A stretch of DNA of 64,000 bases from Advenella mimigardefordensis DPN7 (lineage in GTDB: Bacteria; Pseudomonadota; Gammaproteobacteria; Burkholderiales; Burkholderiaceae_B): positions 3,534,001 to 3,598,000 of the forward strand of contig NZ_CP003915.1 in NCBI RefSeq assembly GCF_000521505.1, read 5' to 3'. This document shows, piece by piece, positions 28,746 to 37,842 of the stretch (position 1 is its first letter; every line of letters begins with the position of its first letter). The position numbers and the translations under genes were made by a program. The notes under the pieces were generated by a model. That model did no database searches. It was not told the DNA's origin and was given only the letters and a program-made list of their open reading frames with translations.

Positions 28746-29957
28746 TCAAAACGCATCGCCCGGGACGCGCACAAAGCCTTCCATCAGGACACGAGCGCTA
28801 CGGCTCATCAGCGCCTTCTTCACGGCCCACTGGCCGGCCTCTTGAACCGCCTGCGCACCCACCCGCAACGTGCCGGAGGGATGACCGAAGGTCACAGACT
28901 CACGTTCTCCACCGCCCGCCGCGAGATTGACCAGCGTGCCAGGAATCGCCGCAGCCGTACCGATGGCCACGGCTGCGGTGCCCATCATCGCATGATGCAA
29001 TTTACCCATGGAGAGCGCCCGCACAACCAGATCAATATTGTCGGCGGACACCTGCTTGCCGCTGGAGGCAGCGTAATCCGCAGGCTCACCCACAAAAGCC
29101 ACTTTAGGCGTGTGCTGACGTCTTTCGGCTTCCTCAAGGTTGGCGATAAGGCCCATGCGCAGTGCGCCATATGCGCGAATGGTTTCAAACATAGCCAGCG
29201 TATCGGTGTTGCTGTTGATCGCGTCCTGCAACTCTGTGCCGGTAAAACCAATGTCACGCGCATTCACAAACACAGTTGGAATACCGGCGTTGATCATGGT
29301 TGCCTGCAACTTACCCACCCCGGGCACATCCAGCTCGTCTACCACATTGCCGGTTGGAAACATGGCACCGCCCGCGCCGTCTTCGTCTGCGGCCGGGTCC
29401 AGGAATTCGAGCTGCACTTCAGCTGCCGGGAAGGTCACGCCATCCAGTTCAAAATCGCCCGTCTCCTGTACTTCACCATTGGTGATGGGTACATGCGACA
29501 CGATGGTTTTGCCGATATTGGCCTGCCAGATATTTACAGTGGCAACGCCGTTGGACGGGATACGATCGGCATCGATCAATCCATTGCTGATGGCAAACGG
29601 CCCTACGGCCGCAGAAAGGTTGCCGCAATTGCCGCTCCAGTCGATGAAGGGTTTATCGATAGACACCTGGCCAAACAAATAATCGACATCGTGACCGGCA
29701 CGCTCGCTTTTGGACAGAATCACAATCTTACTGGTGCTTGAGGTCGCGCCGCCCATGCCGTCGGTTTGCTTGCCGTAAGGATCCGGGCTGCCGATCACGC
29801 GCAGCAGCAGTGCGTCGCGCGCGGCACCAGGCGTCTGTGCGGCGTCGGGCAGATCACTCAGCCGAAAAAAGACGCCTTTGCTGGTACCACCACGCATATA
29901 AGTGGCGGCGATTTTAATCTGAGGTGCATGTGTCATTGCGTTTTCCATAGGTGTCAT
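28746..29957 (-). CDS. prpF: 2-Methylaconitate cis-trans isomerase (AcnD accessory protein)
   Basis: A 403-residue PrpF of the diaminopimelate epimerase-like fold. It isomerises the 2-methylaconitate made by AcnD so that aconitase can hydrate it. The opening KIAATYMRGGTSKGVFFRL is typical, with the substrate loops around GNCGNLSAAVGPFA. Its ATG overlaps the acnD stop as ATGA. Two more in-frame ATGs lie within the first ten residues. PrpF and AcnD always occur together, which agrees with the neighbour. Confidence 0.92.
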   Translation of the reverse strand: MTPMENAMTHAPQIKIAATYMRGGTSKGVFFRLSDLPDAAQTPGAARDALLLRVIGSPDPYGKQTDGMGGATSSTSKIVILSKSERAGHDVDYLFGQVSIDKPFIDWSGNCGNLSAAVGPFAISNGLIDADRIPSNGVATVNIWQANIGKTIVSHVPITNGEVQETGDFELDGVTFPAAEVQLEFLDPAADEDGAGGAMFPTGNVVDELDVPGVGKLQATMINAGIPTVFVNARDIGFTGTELQDAINSNTDTLAMFETIRAYGALRMGLIANLEEAERRQHTPKVAFVGEPADYAASSGKQVSADNIDLVVRALSMGKLHHAMMGTAAVAIGTAAAIPGTLVNLAAGGGERESVTFGHPSGTLRVGAQAVQEAGQWAVKKALMSRSARVLMEGFVRVPGDAF

Positions 29958-32557
29958 TGTGCCTGGCTGGCGACGGGCGATTCAATGAAATCCTGCGCGA
30001 AGCGTTGCAGAACGCCGCCTGCGTCATAAATAGAGACTTCTTCGGCAGTATCCAGGCGGCAAGTGACCGGCACTTCCAGGCGTTCGCCATTTTTACGATG
30101 AATCACAAGTGTCAGTGTTGAACGCGGTTCGGGCTTGCCGAGCACATCGTAGGTTTCCGTGCCATCAATGTTCAGCGTCTGGCGATTAACGCCCGGCTTG
30201 AATTGCAGCGGCAATACGCCCATACCCACCAGATTGGTCCGGTGAATGCGCTCGAAGCCTTCCGCCACAATGGCTTCCACACCCGCAAGACGCACACCCT
30301 TGGCGGCCCAGTCGCGCGAAGAACCCTGGCCGTAGTCTGCCCCCGCCACGATAATCAGCGGCTGCTTGCGTTCCATATAGGTTTCGATGGCTTCCCACAT
30401 GCGCACCACTTTACCTTCCGGCTCAATACGTGCCAGGGATCCTTGTTTGATCGCGCCGTTTTCCTGCACCATTTCATTGAGCAGCTTGGGGTTGGCGAAC
30501 GTGGCCCGCTGCGCAGTCAGATGATCGCCGCGATGCGTCGCGTAAGAGTTAAAGTCCTCTTGCGGCAGCCCCATCTTGGCCAGATATTCCCCGGCAGCGC
30601 TGTTGGGCAGGATGGCGTTAGATGGCGACAAATGGTCTGTGGTAATGTTGTCACCCAGCACCGCCAGCGGGCGCATGCCCTTAAGCGTACGCTCGCCTGC
30701 CAGCGCGCCTTCCCAGTATGGCGGACAACGGATGTACGTGCTTTGCGGGCGCCATTCGTACAAAGGACTGACCGATTCGCCATCACCAACGCTGATCGCA
30801 AACATGGGTTCGTACACGCTGCGAAAGTGGTCGGGCTTGACGCTGCTGGCGACGATGGCGTCAATTTCCTCGTCGCTTGGCCAGATATCCTTAAGCGTCA
30901 CCGGCTGACCATTCTGGTCGGTGCCCAGCACGTCTTTCTCAATGTCAAAGCGGATGGTGCCGGCTATGGCATACGCCACGACCAGGGGTGGCGAAGCCAG
31001 GAATGCCTGCTTGGCATAGGGGTGGATACGTCCGTCGAAATTACGATTGCCAGACAGAACCGCAGTCGCATACAAATCGCGATCGATAATTTCCTGCTGT
31101 ATCACTGGATCCAGCGCGCCGCTCATGCCATTACAGGTGGTACAGGCAAAGGCCACAATACCAAAACCGAGCTTCTCCAGCTCAGGCAATAAATTGGCCT
31201 CTTCCAGATATAACTGGACCGCCTTGGATCCCGGTGCCAGCGATGATTTGACCCATGGCTTGCGAATCAGGCCGCGCGCATTGGCGTTGCGCGCCAGCAG
31301 CCCGGCCGCAATCACGTTGCGCGGGTTGCTCGTGTTGGTGCAACTGGTGATGGCGGCAATAATGACCGCCCCATCGGGCATCAGCCCGGGTTCGTTTTCA
31401 ACCACACCTGAAATACCGCGGCTGGCAAGCTCCGAAGTAGGTACGCGACGATGGGGATTGGACGGGCCGGCCAGATTGCGCACTACCGATGACAAATCAA
31501 AAGTGAGCACGCGCTCGTATTGCGCGGTTTTCAGGCTGTCGGCCCACAGGCCCGCCTGTTTGGCATAGGTCTCCACCAACCTGACCTGTTCATCATCACG
31601 CCCGGTCAGCTTCAGATAATCGATCGTTTGCTGGTCAATGTAGAACATCGCTGCGGTAGCGCCATATTCGGGCGTCATATTTGAAATCGTGGCACGATCG
31701 CCCAGCGTCAGGCGCGACGCGCCTTCGCCATAGAATTCCAGATATGACGAGACCACTTTCTGGTCTCGCAAAAACTCAGTCAGGGCCAGCACCAGATCGG
31801 TAGCCGTTATGCCTGGCTGCAATTGCCCGGTGAGTTCGACACCGATAATATCCGGCAAACGCATCCAGGATGCACGACCCAGCATCACGCTTTCGGCCTC
31901 CAGCCCGCCGACGCCAATGGCAATGACGCCTAGCGCATCGACGTGTGGCGTATGGCTGTCGGTGCCCACCAGCGTATCCGGAAAAGCAATCCCATCACGA
32001 TTTTGAATCACCGGCGACATCCGCTCCAGATTGATCTGGTGCATGATGCCGTTGCCCGGCGGAATCACATCGACATTCTTGAACGCCTTCTTGGTCCAGT
32101 TGATAAAATGAAAACGGTCATCATTGCGGCGATCTTCAACGGCGCGATTCTTGGCAAAGGCGTCTTTGTCAAAACCGGCATATTCAACGGCCAGCGAATG
32201 GTCCACGATCAACTGCGTGGGTACCACCGGGTTGATCTGCGCAGGATCGCCCCCTTGTTTGGCAATCGCCTCGCGCAATCCGGCCAAATCGACCAGCGCA
32301 GTCTGACCCAGGATATCGTGACACACCACGCGCGCAGGAAACCATGGGAAATCCAGATCACGCTTGCGCTCAATCAGCTGTTTGAGCGAGTCTGTCAGCG
32401 TCGCCGGATCGCAGCGGCGCACCAGGTTTTCTGCAAAGACGCGCGAGGTATACGGCAAGGCATCGTAGGCATTGGGCGCAATGGCATCCACTGCAGCACG
32501 TGCGTCGAAATAATCCAGCCCGGTGCCGGGCAGTGGCTTGCGGTTTTCAGTATTCAT
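29954..32557 (-). CDS. acnD: Fe/S-dependent 2-methylcitrate dehydratase
   Basis: An 867-residue aconitase-family enzyme that dehydrates 2-methylcitrate to 2-methylaconitate. It replaces PrpD in many beta-proteobacteria. The [4Fe-4S] ligands are seen in ITSCTNTSNPRNVIAAG and later in FACTTCNGMSG. The swivel domain has GADYGQGSSRDWAAKG. Length and the linked prpF gene distinguish it from AcnA. It starts five bases after prpC. AcnD typically also has some aconitase activity. Confidence 0.93.
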   Translation of the reverse strand: MNTENRKPLPGTGLDYFDARAAVDAIAPNAYDALPYTSRVFAENLVRRCDPATLTDSLKQLIERKRDLDFPWFPARVVCHDILGQTALVDLAGLREAIAKQGGDPAQINPVVPTQLIVDHSLAVEYAGFDKDAFAKNRAVEDRRNDDRFHFINWTKKAFKNVDVIPPGNGIMHQINLERMSPVIQNRDGIAFPDTLVGTDSHTPHVDALGVIAIGVGGLEAESVMLGRASWMRLPDIIGVELTGQLQPGITATDLVLALTEFLRDQKVVSSYLEFYGEGASRLTLGDRATISNMTPEYGATAAMFYIDQQTIDYLKLTGRDDEQVRLVETYAKQAGLWADSLKTAQYERVLTFDLSSVVRNLAGPSNPHRRVPTSELASRGISGVVENEPGLMPDGAVIIAAITSCTNTSNPRNVIAAGLLARNANARGLIRKPWVKSSLAPGSKAVQLYLEEANLLPELEKLGFGIVAFACTTCNGMSGALDPVIQQEIIDRDLYATAVLSGNRNFDGRIHPYAKQAFLASPPLVVAYAIAGTIRFDIEKDVLGTDQNGQPVTLKDIWPSDEEIDAIVASSVKPDHFRSVYEPMFAISVGDGESVSPLYEWRPQSTYIRCPPYWEGALAGERTLKGMRPLAVLGDNITTDHLSPSNAILPNSAAGEYLAKMGLPQEDFNSYATHRGDHLTAQRATFANPKLLNEMVQENGAIKQGSLARIEPEGKVVRMWEAIETYMERKQPLIIVAGADYGQGSSRDWAAKGVRLAGVEAIVAEGFERIHRTNLVGMGVLPLQFKPGVNRQTLNIDGTETYDVLGKPEPRSTLTLVIHRKNGERLEVPVTCRLDTAEEVSIYDAGGVLQRFAQDFIESPVASQAQ

Positions 32558-32562
32558 AGGAA

Positions 32563-33717
32563 TCAGCGTTGCTCCAGCGGAACAAATGTTTGGTCTTCCG
32601 GACCATTATAGTTGGCCGTCGGACGAATAATCTTATTGTCGATACGTTGTTCGATAATGTGCGCTGCCCAGCCTGCGGTACGCGCAATCACAAACAGCGG
32701 CGTGAACATGGCGGTAGGCACGCCCATCATGTGATAGGACACGGCCGAGAACCAATCCAGATTCGGGAACATTTTCTTGATGTCCCACATGACGCTTTCC
32801 AGGCGCTCAGCAATGTCGAACATTTTCATGTTCTGCTGCGTTGCCGACAGCTTGCGCGCCACTTCCTTGATGACCTTGTTGCGCGGATCGGAAATCGTGT
32901 ACACAGGATGGCCAAAGCCAATGACGACCTCTTTATTTTCCACGCGACGGCGGATATCGGCTTCGGCATCGTCGGGGGTTTCATAGCGCTTTTGTACTTC
33001 AAAAGCCACTTCGTTGGCGCCACCGTGCTTGGGGCCGCGCAGCGCGCCAATTCCACCCGTGATGGCCGAATACATATCCGAACCTGTTCCGGCAATCACG
33101 CGGCAGGTAAATGTGGAGGCATTGAACTCATGCTCCGCGTACAGATTCAGCGAGGTGTGCATGGCCTGTACCCATTCCTCGGAAGGGGTCTCACCATGCA
33201 GCAGATGCAGAAAATGCCCGCCGATACTGTCATCGCTGGTTTCAACATCAATACACTTGCCATTATGACTATAGTGATACCAATACAGCAGGGCCGACCC
33301 CAGACTGGCCATCAGGCGGTCTGCAATATCGCGTGCATCGGGCAGATTATGATCGTCTTTTTCAGGCAGCACGCAACCCAGCACCGATACGGCAGTGCGC
33401 ATCACATCCATGGGATGACTGGAAGCCGGCAAGGCCTGTAGCGCATCCTGCAACTGAACCGGCAGCCCGCGCAGGCGGCGCAGCTTCAGTTTATAGGAGG
33501 CCAGTTCGGCCTTATTGGGCAGTTTGCCGTGAATGAGCAGGTGAGCCACCTCTTCGAATTCACAGGCCTGGGCCAGATCCAGAATATCGTAACCGCGATA
33601 ATGCAGATCGTTACCGCTGCGACCCACGGTACACAGCGCGGTATTGCCGGCAACCACGCCAGATAACGCCACTGATTTCTTTGGTTTAAAGCCCTTTGTG
33701 TCGGGTGCTTGTGTCAT
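32563..33717 (-). CDS. prpC: 2-Methylcitrate synthase
   Basis: A 384-residue citrate synthase-family enzyme that condenses propionyl-CoA with oxaloacetate. Active-site blocks include [26 protein letters not shown] and [29 protein letters not shown]. It is shorter than the hexameric housekeeping citrate synthase and groups with PrpC by length and by the operon. The start is ATG 33717; the frame runs to 33756 without support. It is the first gene of prpC-acnD-prpF-prpB and is divergent from the XRE regulator. Confidence 0.92.
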   Translation of the reverse strand: MTQAPDTKGFKPKKSVALSGVVAGNTALCTVGRSGNDLHYRGYDILDLAQACEFEEVAHLLIHGKLPNKAELASYKLKLRRLRGLPVQLQDALQALPASSHPMDVMRTAVSVLGCVLPEKDDHNLPDARDIADRLMASLGSALLYWYHYSHNGKCIDVETSDDSIGGHFLHLLHGETPSEEWVQAMHTSLNLYAEHEFNASTFTCRVIAGTGSDMYSAITGGIGALRGPKHGGANEVAFEVQKRYETPDDAEADIRRRVENKEVVIGFGHPVYTISDPRNKVIKEVARKLSATQQNMKMFDIAERLESVMWDIKKMFPNLDWFSAVSYHMMGVPTAMFTPLFVIARTAGWAAHIIEQRIDNKIIRPTANYNGPEDQTFVPLEQR

Positions 33718-33847
33718 GGTATTGCTCCTCTTCACTACAATGCAAATAATACGCAACAGTCAGGATTCGCAGTTTACGCAAAATCACCAGCAATTGCATC
33801 AATAAGAAGGCGAATATTGGTAAACTTCATCTTATCGTTTTGCGAAT

Positions 33848-33855
33848 TTTGCAAA
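33848..33855. promoter_or_regulatory. TTTGCAAA palindrome in the prpC-regulator intergenic region
   Basis: The eight-base palindrome TTTGCAAA lies in an AT-rich stretch (33836-33866) with two further partial copies (TTTTGCGAA just before it, and ACGCAAAAT near 33778). RamB/ScfR-type regulators recognise motifs containing TTTGC. This makes it a candidate operator for the adjacent regulator gene on both divergent promoters. Confidence 0.35.
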
Positions 33856-33897
33856 TTTTGTGATTTTTCCGCCTTTAGTTTTCCAGCATTCAATGAA

Positions 33898-35364
33898 ATG
33901 GCCACCATGCGAAAAATATTTATGGGTGTACGGTTACGTCGCTTGCGCGAGGAGCGCAAATTAACGCAGATCGGGCTGGCGCGCATGCTGGGCCTGTCAG
34001 CCAGCTATCTGAATCAGATCGAACAGAACCAGCGCCCCTTGACCATGCCGGTTCTGTTGCGCTTGAGCGAAGTGTTCAATATGGACGTCAACACGTTTTC
34101 AGACGACGAACAAACCCGCATGGTGGCCGCGCTGCATGAAGTGGCAGCCACCCTGCCGGCATCGGCGATTGGCGGACACGAAGCGGCGCGAATATCACAT
34201 GCGGAATTACGCGAGATCGCAACGAATATGCCCGCTGTGGGTCGGGTCCTGATTGATCTGCATCGCCGCCACCGTGAGGCGGCAGACCGGCTGGAAGCCA
34301 TGGCAGAAAAAATGACCTATACAGATTCCACTGACCCCGCCGACGCGCTACAGCTACAGACACAACCCTACGAGGAAGCGCGCGATTTTTTCTTCACGCA
34401 TCACAATCATTTTGCACAGCTTGATGCGCACGCAGAGCAGTGCCACACCGACTGGGGGCTTGCGGACATGACCCCGCCCGGCCTGGCTGAACGGCTGGAG
34501 CAGCGTTTACGTGAGCAGCACAACGTCGTGGTAGATATCCTGGCCGCAGAAAAGGGCCTGCAGCGCAAGTACGACCCCGCGCTGCGTCGGCTGAGCCTGC
34601 CACCCCACATCACGCCCGGACAGCGGGCCTTTCAAATGGGAACACAACTGGCCTTTCTTGAACTGGACAACATGCTGGCGCGTATGGTGGACGTGCCGCG
34701 CTTTTCCAGTCAGGCAGTACGCAAATTGGTACGTCTGGGTCTGGCCAATTATTTTGCGGCTGCGCTGATCCTGCCCTACAGGCAGTTCCTGACCGCTGCC
34801 GAACAATTGCAATATGACATTGACCTGTTAGGACACCGCTTTGGCGTCAGTTTCGAAACGATCTGCCACCGCCTGAGCACCATGCAGCGCCCGGAGGCAA
34901 CAGGCGTACCGTTTTTCTTCATTCGGGTCGATCGCGCGGGCAACATCTCAAAGCGGCAGTCTGCGGCCCACTTTCATTTCTCTCGTGTCGGTGGCGCCTG
35001 TCCTTTATGGAACGTCTACGAAGCCTTTTCCAGTCCCGGCCGAATCCTCCGGCAACTGGCGCGCATGCCGGATGGCCGCGTTTACCTGTGGATTGCCCGT
35101 ACGGTATGTCATCAGACTGGCGGATTCGGACAGCCGACAAAGGATTTCGCGGTAGCGCTAGGCTGCGATGTCGCTCATGCCCATCGGCTTGTTTATGCAA
35201 AAGGACTGGATTTCGGCAATCCGGATATCCCCACACCCATCGGCATGGGCTGCCGGGTATGCGAGCGGCCTCAATGCGCCCAACGCGCATTCCCCTATAT
35301 TGGCCGCGAACTGGATGTGAATGAAAACGTCAGCAGCGTATCTCCGTACCCCATGAATAACTAG
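33898..35364 (+). CDS. XRE-type short-chain acyl-CoA-responsive regulator (ScfR/RamB/PrpR-like)
   Basis: A 488-residue regulator with an N-terminal helix-turn-helix (LTQIGLARMLGLSASYLNQIEQ). A central IrrE/M78-like domain follows, and the C-terminal domain (DUF2083) carries cysteines in GMGCRVCERPQCAQRAFPYIG. This architecture controls acetate, glyoxylate or propionate genes by sensing acyl-CoA or methylcitrate. It is divergent from prpC and is almost certainly its regulator. ATGs at 33898 and 33907 both fit; the frame is open to 33709 but that part overlaps the prpC start. Confidence 0.85.
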   Translation: MATMRKIFMGVRLRRLREERKLTQIGLARMLGLSASYLNQIEQNQRPLTMPVLLRLSEVFNMDVNTFSDDEQTRMVAALHEVAATLPASAIGGHEAARISHAELREIATNMPAVGRVLIDLHRRHREAADRLEAMAEKMTYTDSTDPADALQLQTQPYEEARDFFFTHHNHFAQLDAHAEQCHTDWGLADMTPPGLAERLEQRLREQHNVVVDILAAEKGLQRKYDPALRRLSLPPHITPGQRAFQMGTQLAFLELDNMLARMVDVPRFSSQAVRKLVRLGLANYFAAALILPYRQFLTAAEQLQYDIDLLGHRFGVSFETICHRLSTMQRPEATGVPFFFIRVDRAGNISKRQSAAHFHFSRVGGACPLWNVYEAFSSPGRILRQLARMPDGRVYLWIARTVCHQTGGFGQPTKDFAVALGCDVAHAHRLVYAKGLDFGNPDIPTPIGMGCRVCERPQCAQRAFPYIGRELDVNENVSSVSPYPMNN

Positions 35365-35420
35365 CGCGCCAGGACGGCCGATCAGGAGAGATACCCGGTC
35401 ATTCAAAACGCGCTGCACCT

Positions 35421-36343
35421 TTACGAGCGTTTACGAGCGGCAGATGTCTGTCCGGCGCGGTAGCGTTGCGCCTCGTGCCAGAAAGCCTGGGCGACCGGAG
35501 ACAAACGACTCTCATCCAGACACGCTAAGCCGATGTGCCTTGAAGCACCGGGTGAAATCGGACGAAAAACAACCCCGTTATATTCATCGGGTAAGGCGAG
35601 TTTTGCCAGAATGGACACACCTTTTCCACTTGCAACCAATTCCAGTATCGACATTAATTGGAGCAGCTCATAATTGACGCGTGGCCTGAGTCCATGTTTC
35701 GCAAATAGCTTGCTCACCAGGGCCTGTGAGCCTGCCCGGGTCAAAATAAAAGGATCCGCCGTCATCTCAGCCAGCGCAACCGTTTCCCGTTCTGCCAGCG
35801 GATGACCGGACGGCAGCACCGCGACCAGCTCATCAACAGCGAGCGTTACCGAATCAAAATCGGGTTTGGGCAGTGTGACCGCTGCCAGTTCCAGGCGCCG
35901 TTCGATCAGGTCACGCGCGGTTTGCTCGTCGGGCTTTTCGGTAACCATCATTTCCACACCCGGGTAACGAACCTTAAAGCGATCCAGCAGCACAGGCAGC
36001 ACTCTGATCGTCGCACTTGCACCGAACGAGCCCAGATTCAGCAAGCCTGTCTTTAACTGCGCGCCGGACAATGCAGTCGCCTGTACAAGCTGCAAGGCGG
36101 CAAATACATCTCGCACATGCGGAAGGATCTGTTGTCCGGTGTAAGTCAATGTAATACCAGCGGAGTGGCGATCAAGCAATTCGGTCCCCAGCGCCAGCTC
36201 CAGCGAGCGCAAGGCGTGACTCGTGGCGGATGGCGACATACCAAGCTTGGCCCCCGCCCCGCTACGCCATTTGAAGAGACAAGCGCTAAAAAAAGCTCTA
36301 ATTGCCGAAGCGTCGGTGTCGCGGTGCCAGGTGGTCTGCTCAT
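35421..36343 (-). pseudogene. LysR-family regulator, frameshifted after the first 28 codons
   Basis: The C-terminal 271 residues form a normal LysR effector domain and most of the helix-turn-helix (MSPSATSHALRSLE). The first 28 residues, from ATG 36343 (TPTLRQLELFLALVSSNGVA), lie in another frame. The break falls in a G-rich run (plus strand C5-G-C4 at 36251-36260), and adding one G restores GAGAKLGMSPSATSHALR. The gene is divergent from act and would be the expected regulator of the sulfinopropionate operon. A sequencing undercall and a real mutation cannot be told apart here. Confidence 0.8.
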
Positions 36344-36458
36344 TACTATTTCTTTCAGTTTTTCAAGATGAGCGATCCATTCTAGAGACAAGGGCGCACG
36401 ATAGCAAGCAGATGGAGTGCGCAATAGCGGCTTTCCGGGCGCATCAAGCATGATCGTT

Positions 36459-36530
36459 CAATTGAATTTTATTTCAATTGAGAGTGATCAATCTGAATCT
36501 TAAACTCAACGATATCAATTTATATCGTTG
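36459..36530. promoter_or_regulatory. Two inverted repeats in the act promoter region
   Basis: CAATTGAA-N6-TTCAATTG (36459-36480) and CAACGATAT-N6-ATATCGTTG (36507-36530) lie between the LysR gene and the small ORF ahead of act. Both have six-base spacers and lie within a 72-base stretch, as expected for LysR recognition and activation sites. The second ends just 14 bases before the start codon of the small ORF. Confidence 0.5.
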
Positions 36531-36544
36531 TAAAAAGGACAGTC

Positions 36545-36637
36545 ATGAAAGCTATTGATTATCACAACACGATCAGGCGCCTGATGAACGCGAATGCCTG
36601 TCGGAAAAACAATCTGCACGGTGGACCTGTGGCATGA
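36545..36637 (+). CDS. 30-codon upstream ORF coupled to act
   Basis: A small frame from ATG 36545 to TGA 36637, encoding 30 residues with several Asn, Arg and His and no recognisable domain. It has a good ribosome site (AAAAGGA, five bases before ATG), whereas act itself has none of comparable strength. Its stop overlaps the act ATG as ATGA. It may be a leader that delivers ribosomes to act by translational coupling. Confidence 0.45.
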   Translation: MKAIDYHNTIRRLMNANACRKNNLHGGPVA

Positions 36638-37833
36638 GCGCAGATCAGTTAACAGCGCTGGCCGGGATAAAAGTGCTGGACTTGTCGCGTATTCTGGCAG
36701 GTCCCACTGCGGCGCAACTGCTCGGCGACCTGGGCGCCGATGTTGTCAAAGTGGAAAAACCCCTTGAGGGAGACGACACCCGCAAATGGGGTCCACCCTA
36801 CGTCGCCGACCGAAGCGGGGAGAAAACCGACGAAAGCGCATACTACCTCTGCGCGAACCGCAACAAGCGCTCTATCGCGATTGACATCACATCCGCATCC
36901 GGCCAGAAACGGGTGCATCAACTCATGGCGCATACAGACGTCCTTATTGAGAACTACAAGGTCGGCGGTCTTTCCAAATACGGCTTGGCGTACGATCAGA
37001 TTAAAGACCGCTATCCTGATCTTATCTATTGCTCGGTAACGGGGTTCGGACAAACAGGTCCCTATGCCGCAAGACCGGGTTATGATTTTCTCATTCAGGG
37101 CATGGGCGGCATTATGAGCCTGACCGGCGAACCTCAAGGCACACCCATGAAAGTCGGCGTTGGAATTGCAGATGTCATGACCGGGATGTACGCGGCGGTG
37201 GGCATTCTGGCTGCGCTCAGACACCGGGAACAAACCGGCCAGGGACAACACATCGATATTGCTTTGCTGGACACGCAAATAGCCTGGCTGGTCAATGGCG
37301 GCACAAACTATTTAACCGACAGAAAGCGACCCGAAAGGCTGGGCAACGGGCACCCAAACATCGTGCCTTATCAGGTGTTCTCCACTGCCGATGCACCAAT
37401 GATCCTGGCTGTCGGCAACGATGCCCAGTTTCGTCGCTTTTGCCAAGTGGCTGGCGAAGCGAGCCTGGCATCAGACGAGCGTTACGCAACCAATATCATG
37501 CGCGTACGACATCGCATAGAACTGTGCCGGCTTGTCGACAACGCGCTACGGAAACGCACTCGCTCGCATTGGTTACAGACACTTGAGGCAGCCAATGTGC
37601 CTTGCGGGCCGGTCAATAGCCTTGAAGAGGTATTTGCAGATCCGCAAGTAATCGCACGTGGCGCGCAATTGACTATGCCTTGCGAATGGGCGGCGGGAGG
37701 ACAAATCAGTCTGCTGGCGAACCCGCTAAAGATGTCTGCAACACCGCCGACCTACAACCGTCCACCACCGAGGCTCAATGAACACGAAGCCGAGGTTCTG
37801 GCTGACTGGCTTAAAACTTGTAAAACAACCTAG
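36634..37833 (+). CDS. act: Class III CoA-transferase, probable succinyl-CoA:3-sulfinopropionate CoA-transferase
   Basis: A 399-residue family III CoA-transferase. The opening VLDLSRILAGPTAAQLLGDLGADVVKVE is diagnostic. The catalytic aspartate is Asp151 in RPGYDFLIQG, which forms an acyl-CoA anhydride. In Advenella and Variovorax the enzyme Act moves CoA from succinyl-CoA to 3-sulfinopropionate. That assignment here depends on the next gene, whose residues mark it as a 3-sulfinopropionyl-CoA desulfinase; by family alone other carboxylates are possible. ATG 36634 is coupled to a small upstream ORF. acd follows after nine bases. Confidence 0.82.
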   Translation: MSADQLTALAGIKVLDLSRILAGPTAAQLLGDLGADVVKVEKPLEGDDTRKWGPPYVADRSGEKTDESAYYLCANRNKRSIAIDITSASGQKRVHQLMAHTDVLIENYKVGGLSKYGLAYDQIKDRYPDLIYCSVTGFGQTGPYAARPGYDFLIQGMGGIMSLTGEPQGTPMKVGVGIADVMTGMYAAVGILAALRHREQTGQGQHIDIALLDTQIAWLVNGGTNYLTDRKRPERLGNGHPNIVPYQVFSTADAPMILAVGNDAQFRRFCQVAGEASLASDERYATNIMRVRHRIELCRLVDNALRKRTRSHWLQTLEAANVPCGPVNSLEEVFADPQVIARGAQLTMPCEWAAGGQISLLANPLKMSATPPTYNRPPPRLNEHEAEVLADWLKTCKTT

Positions 37834-37842
37834 GAGAACGCT

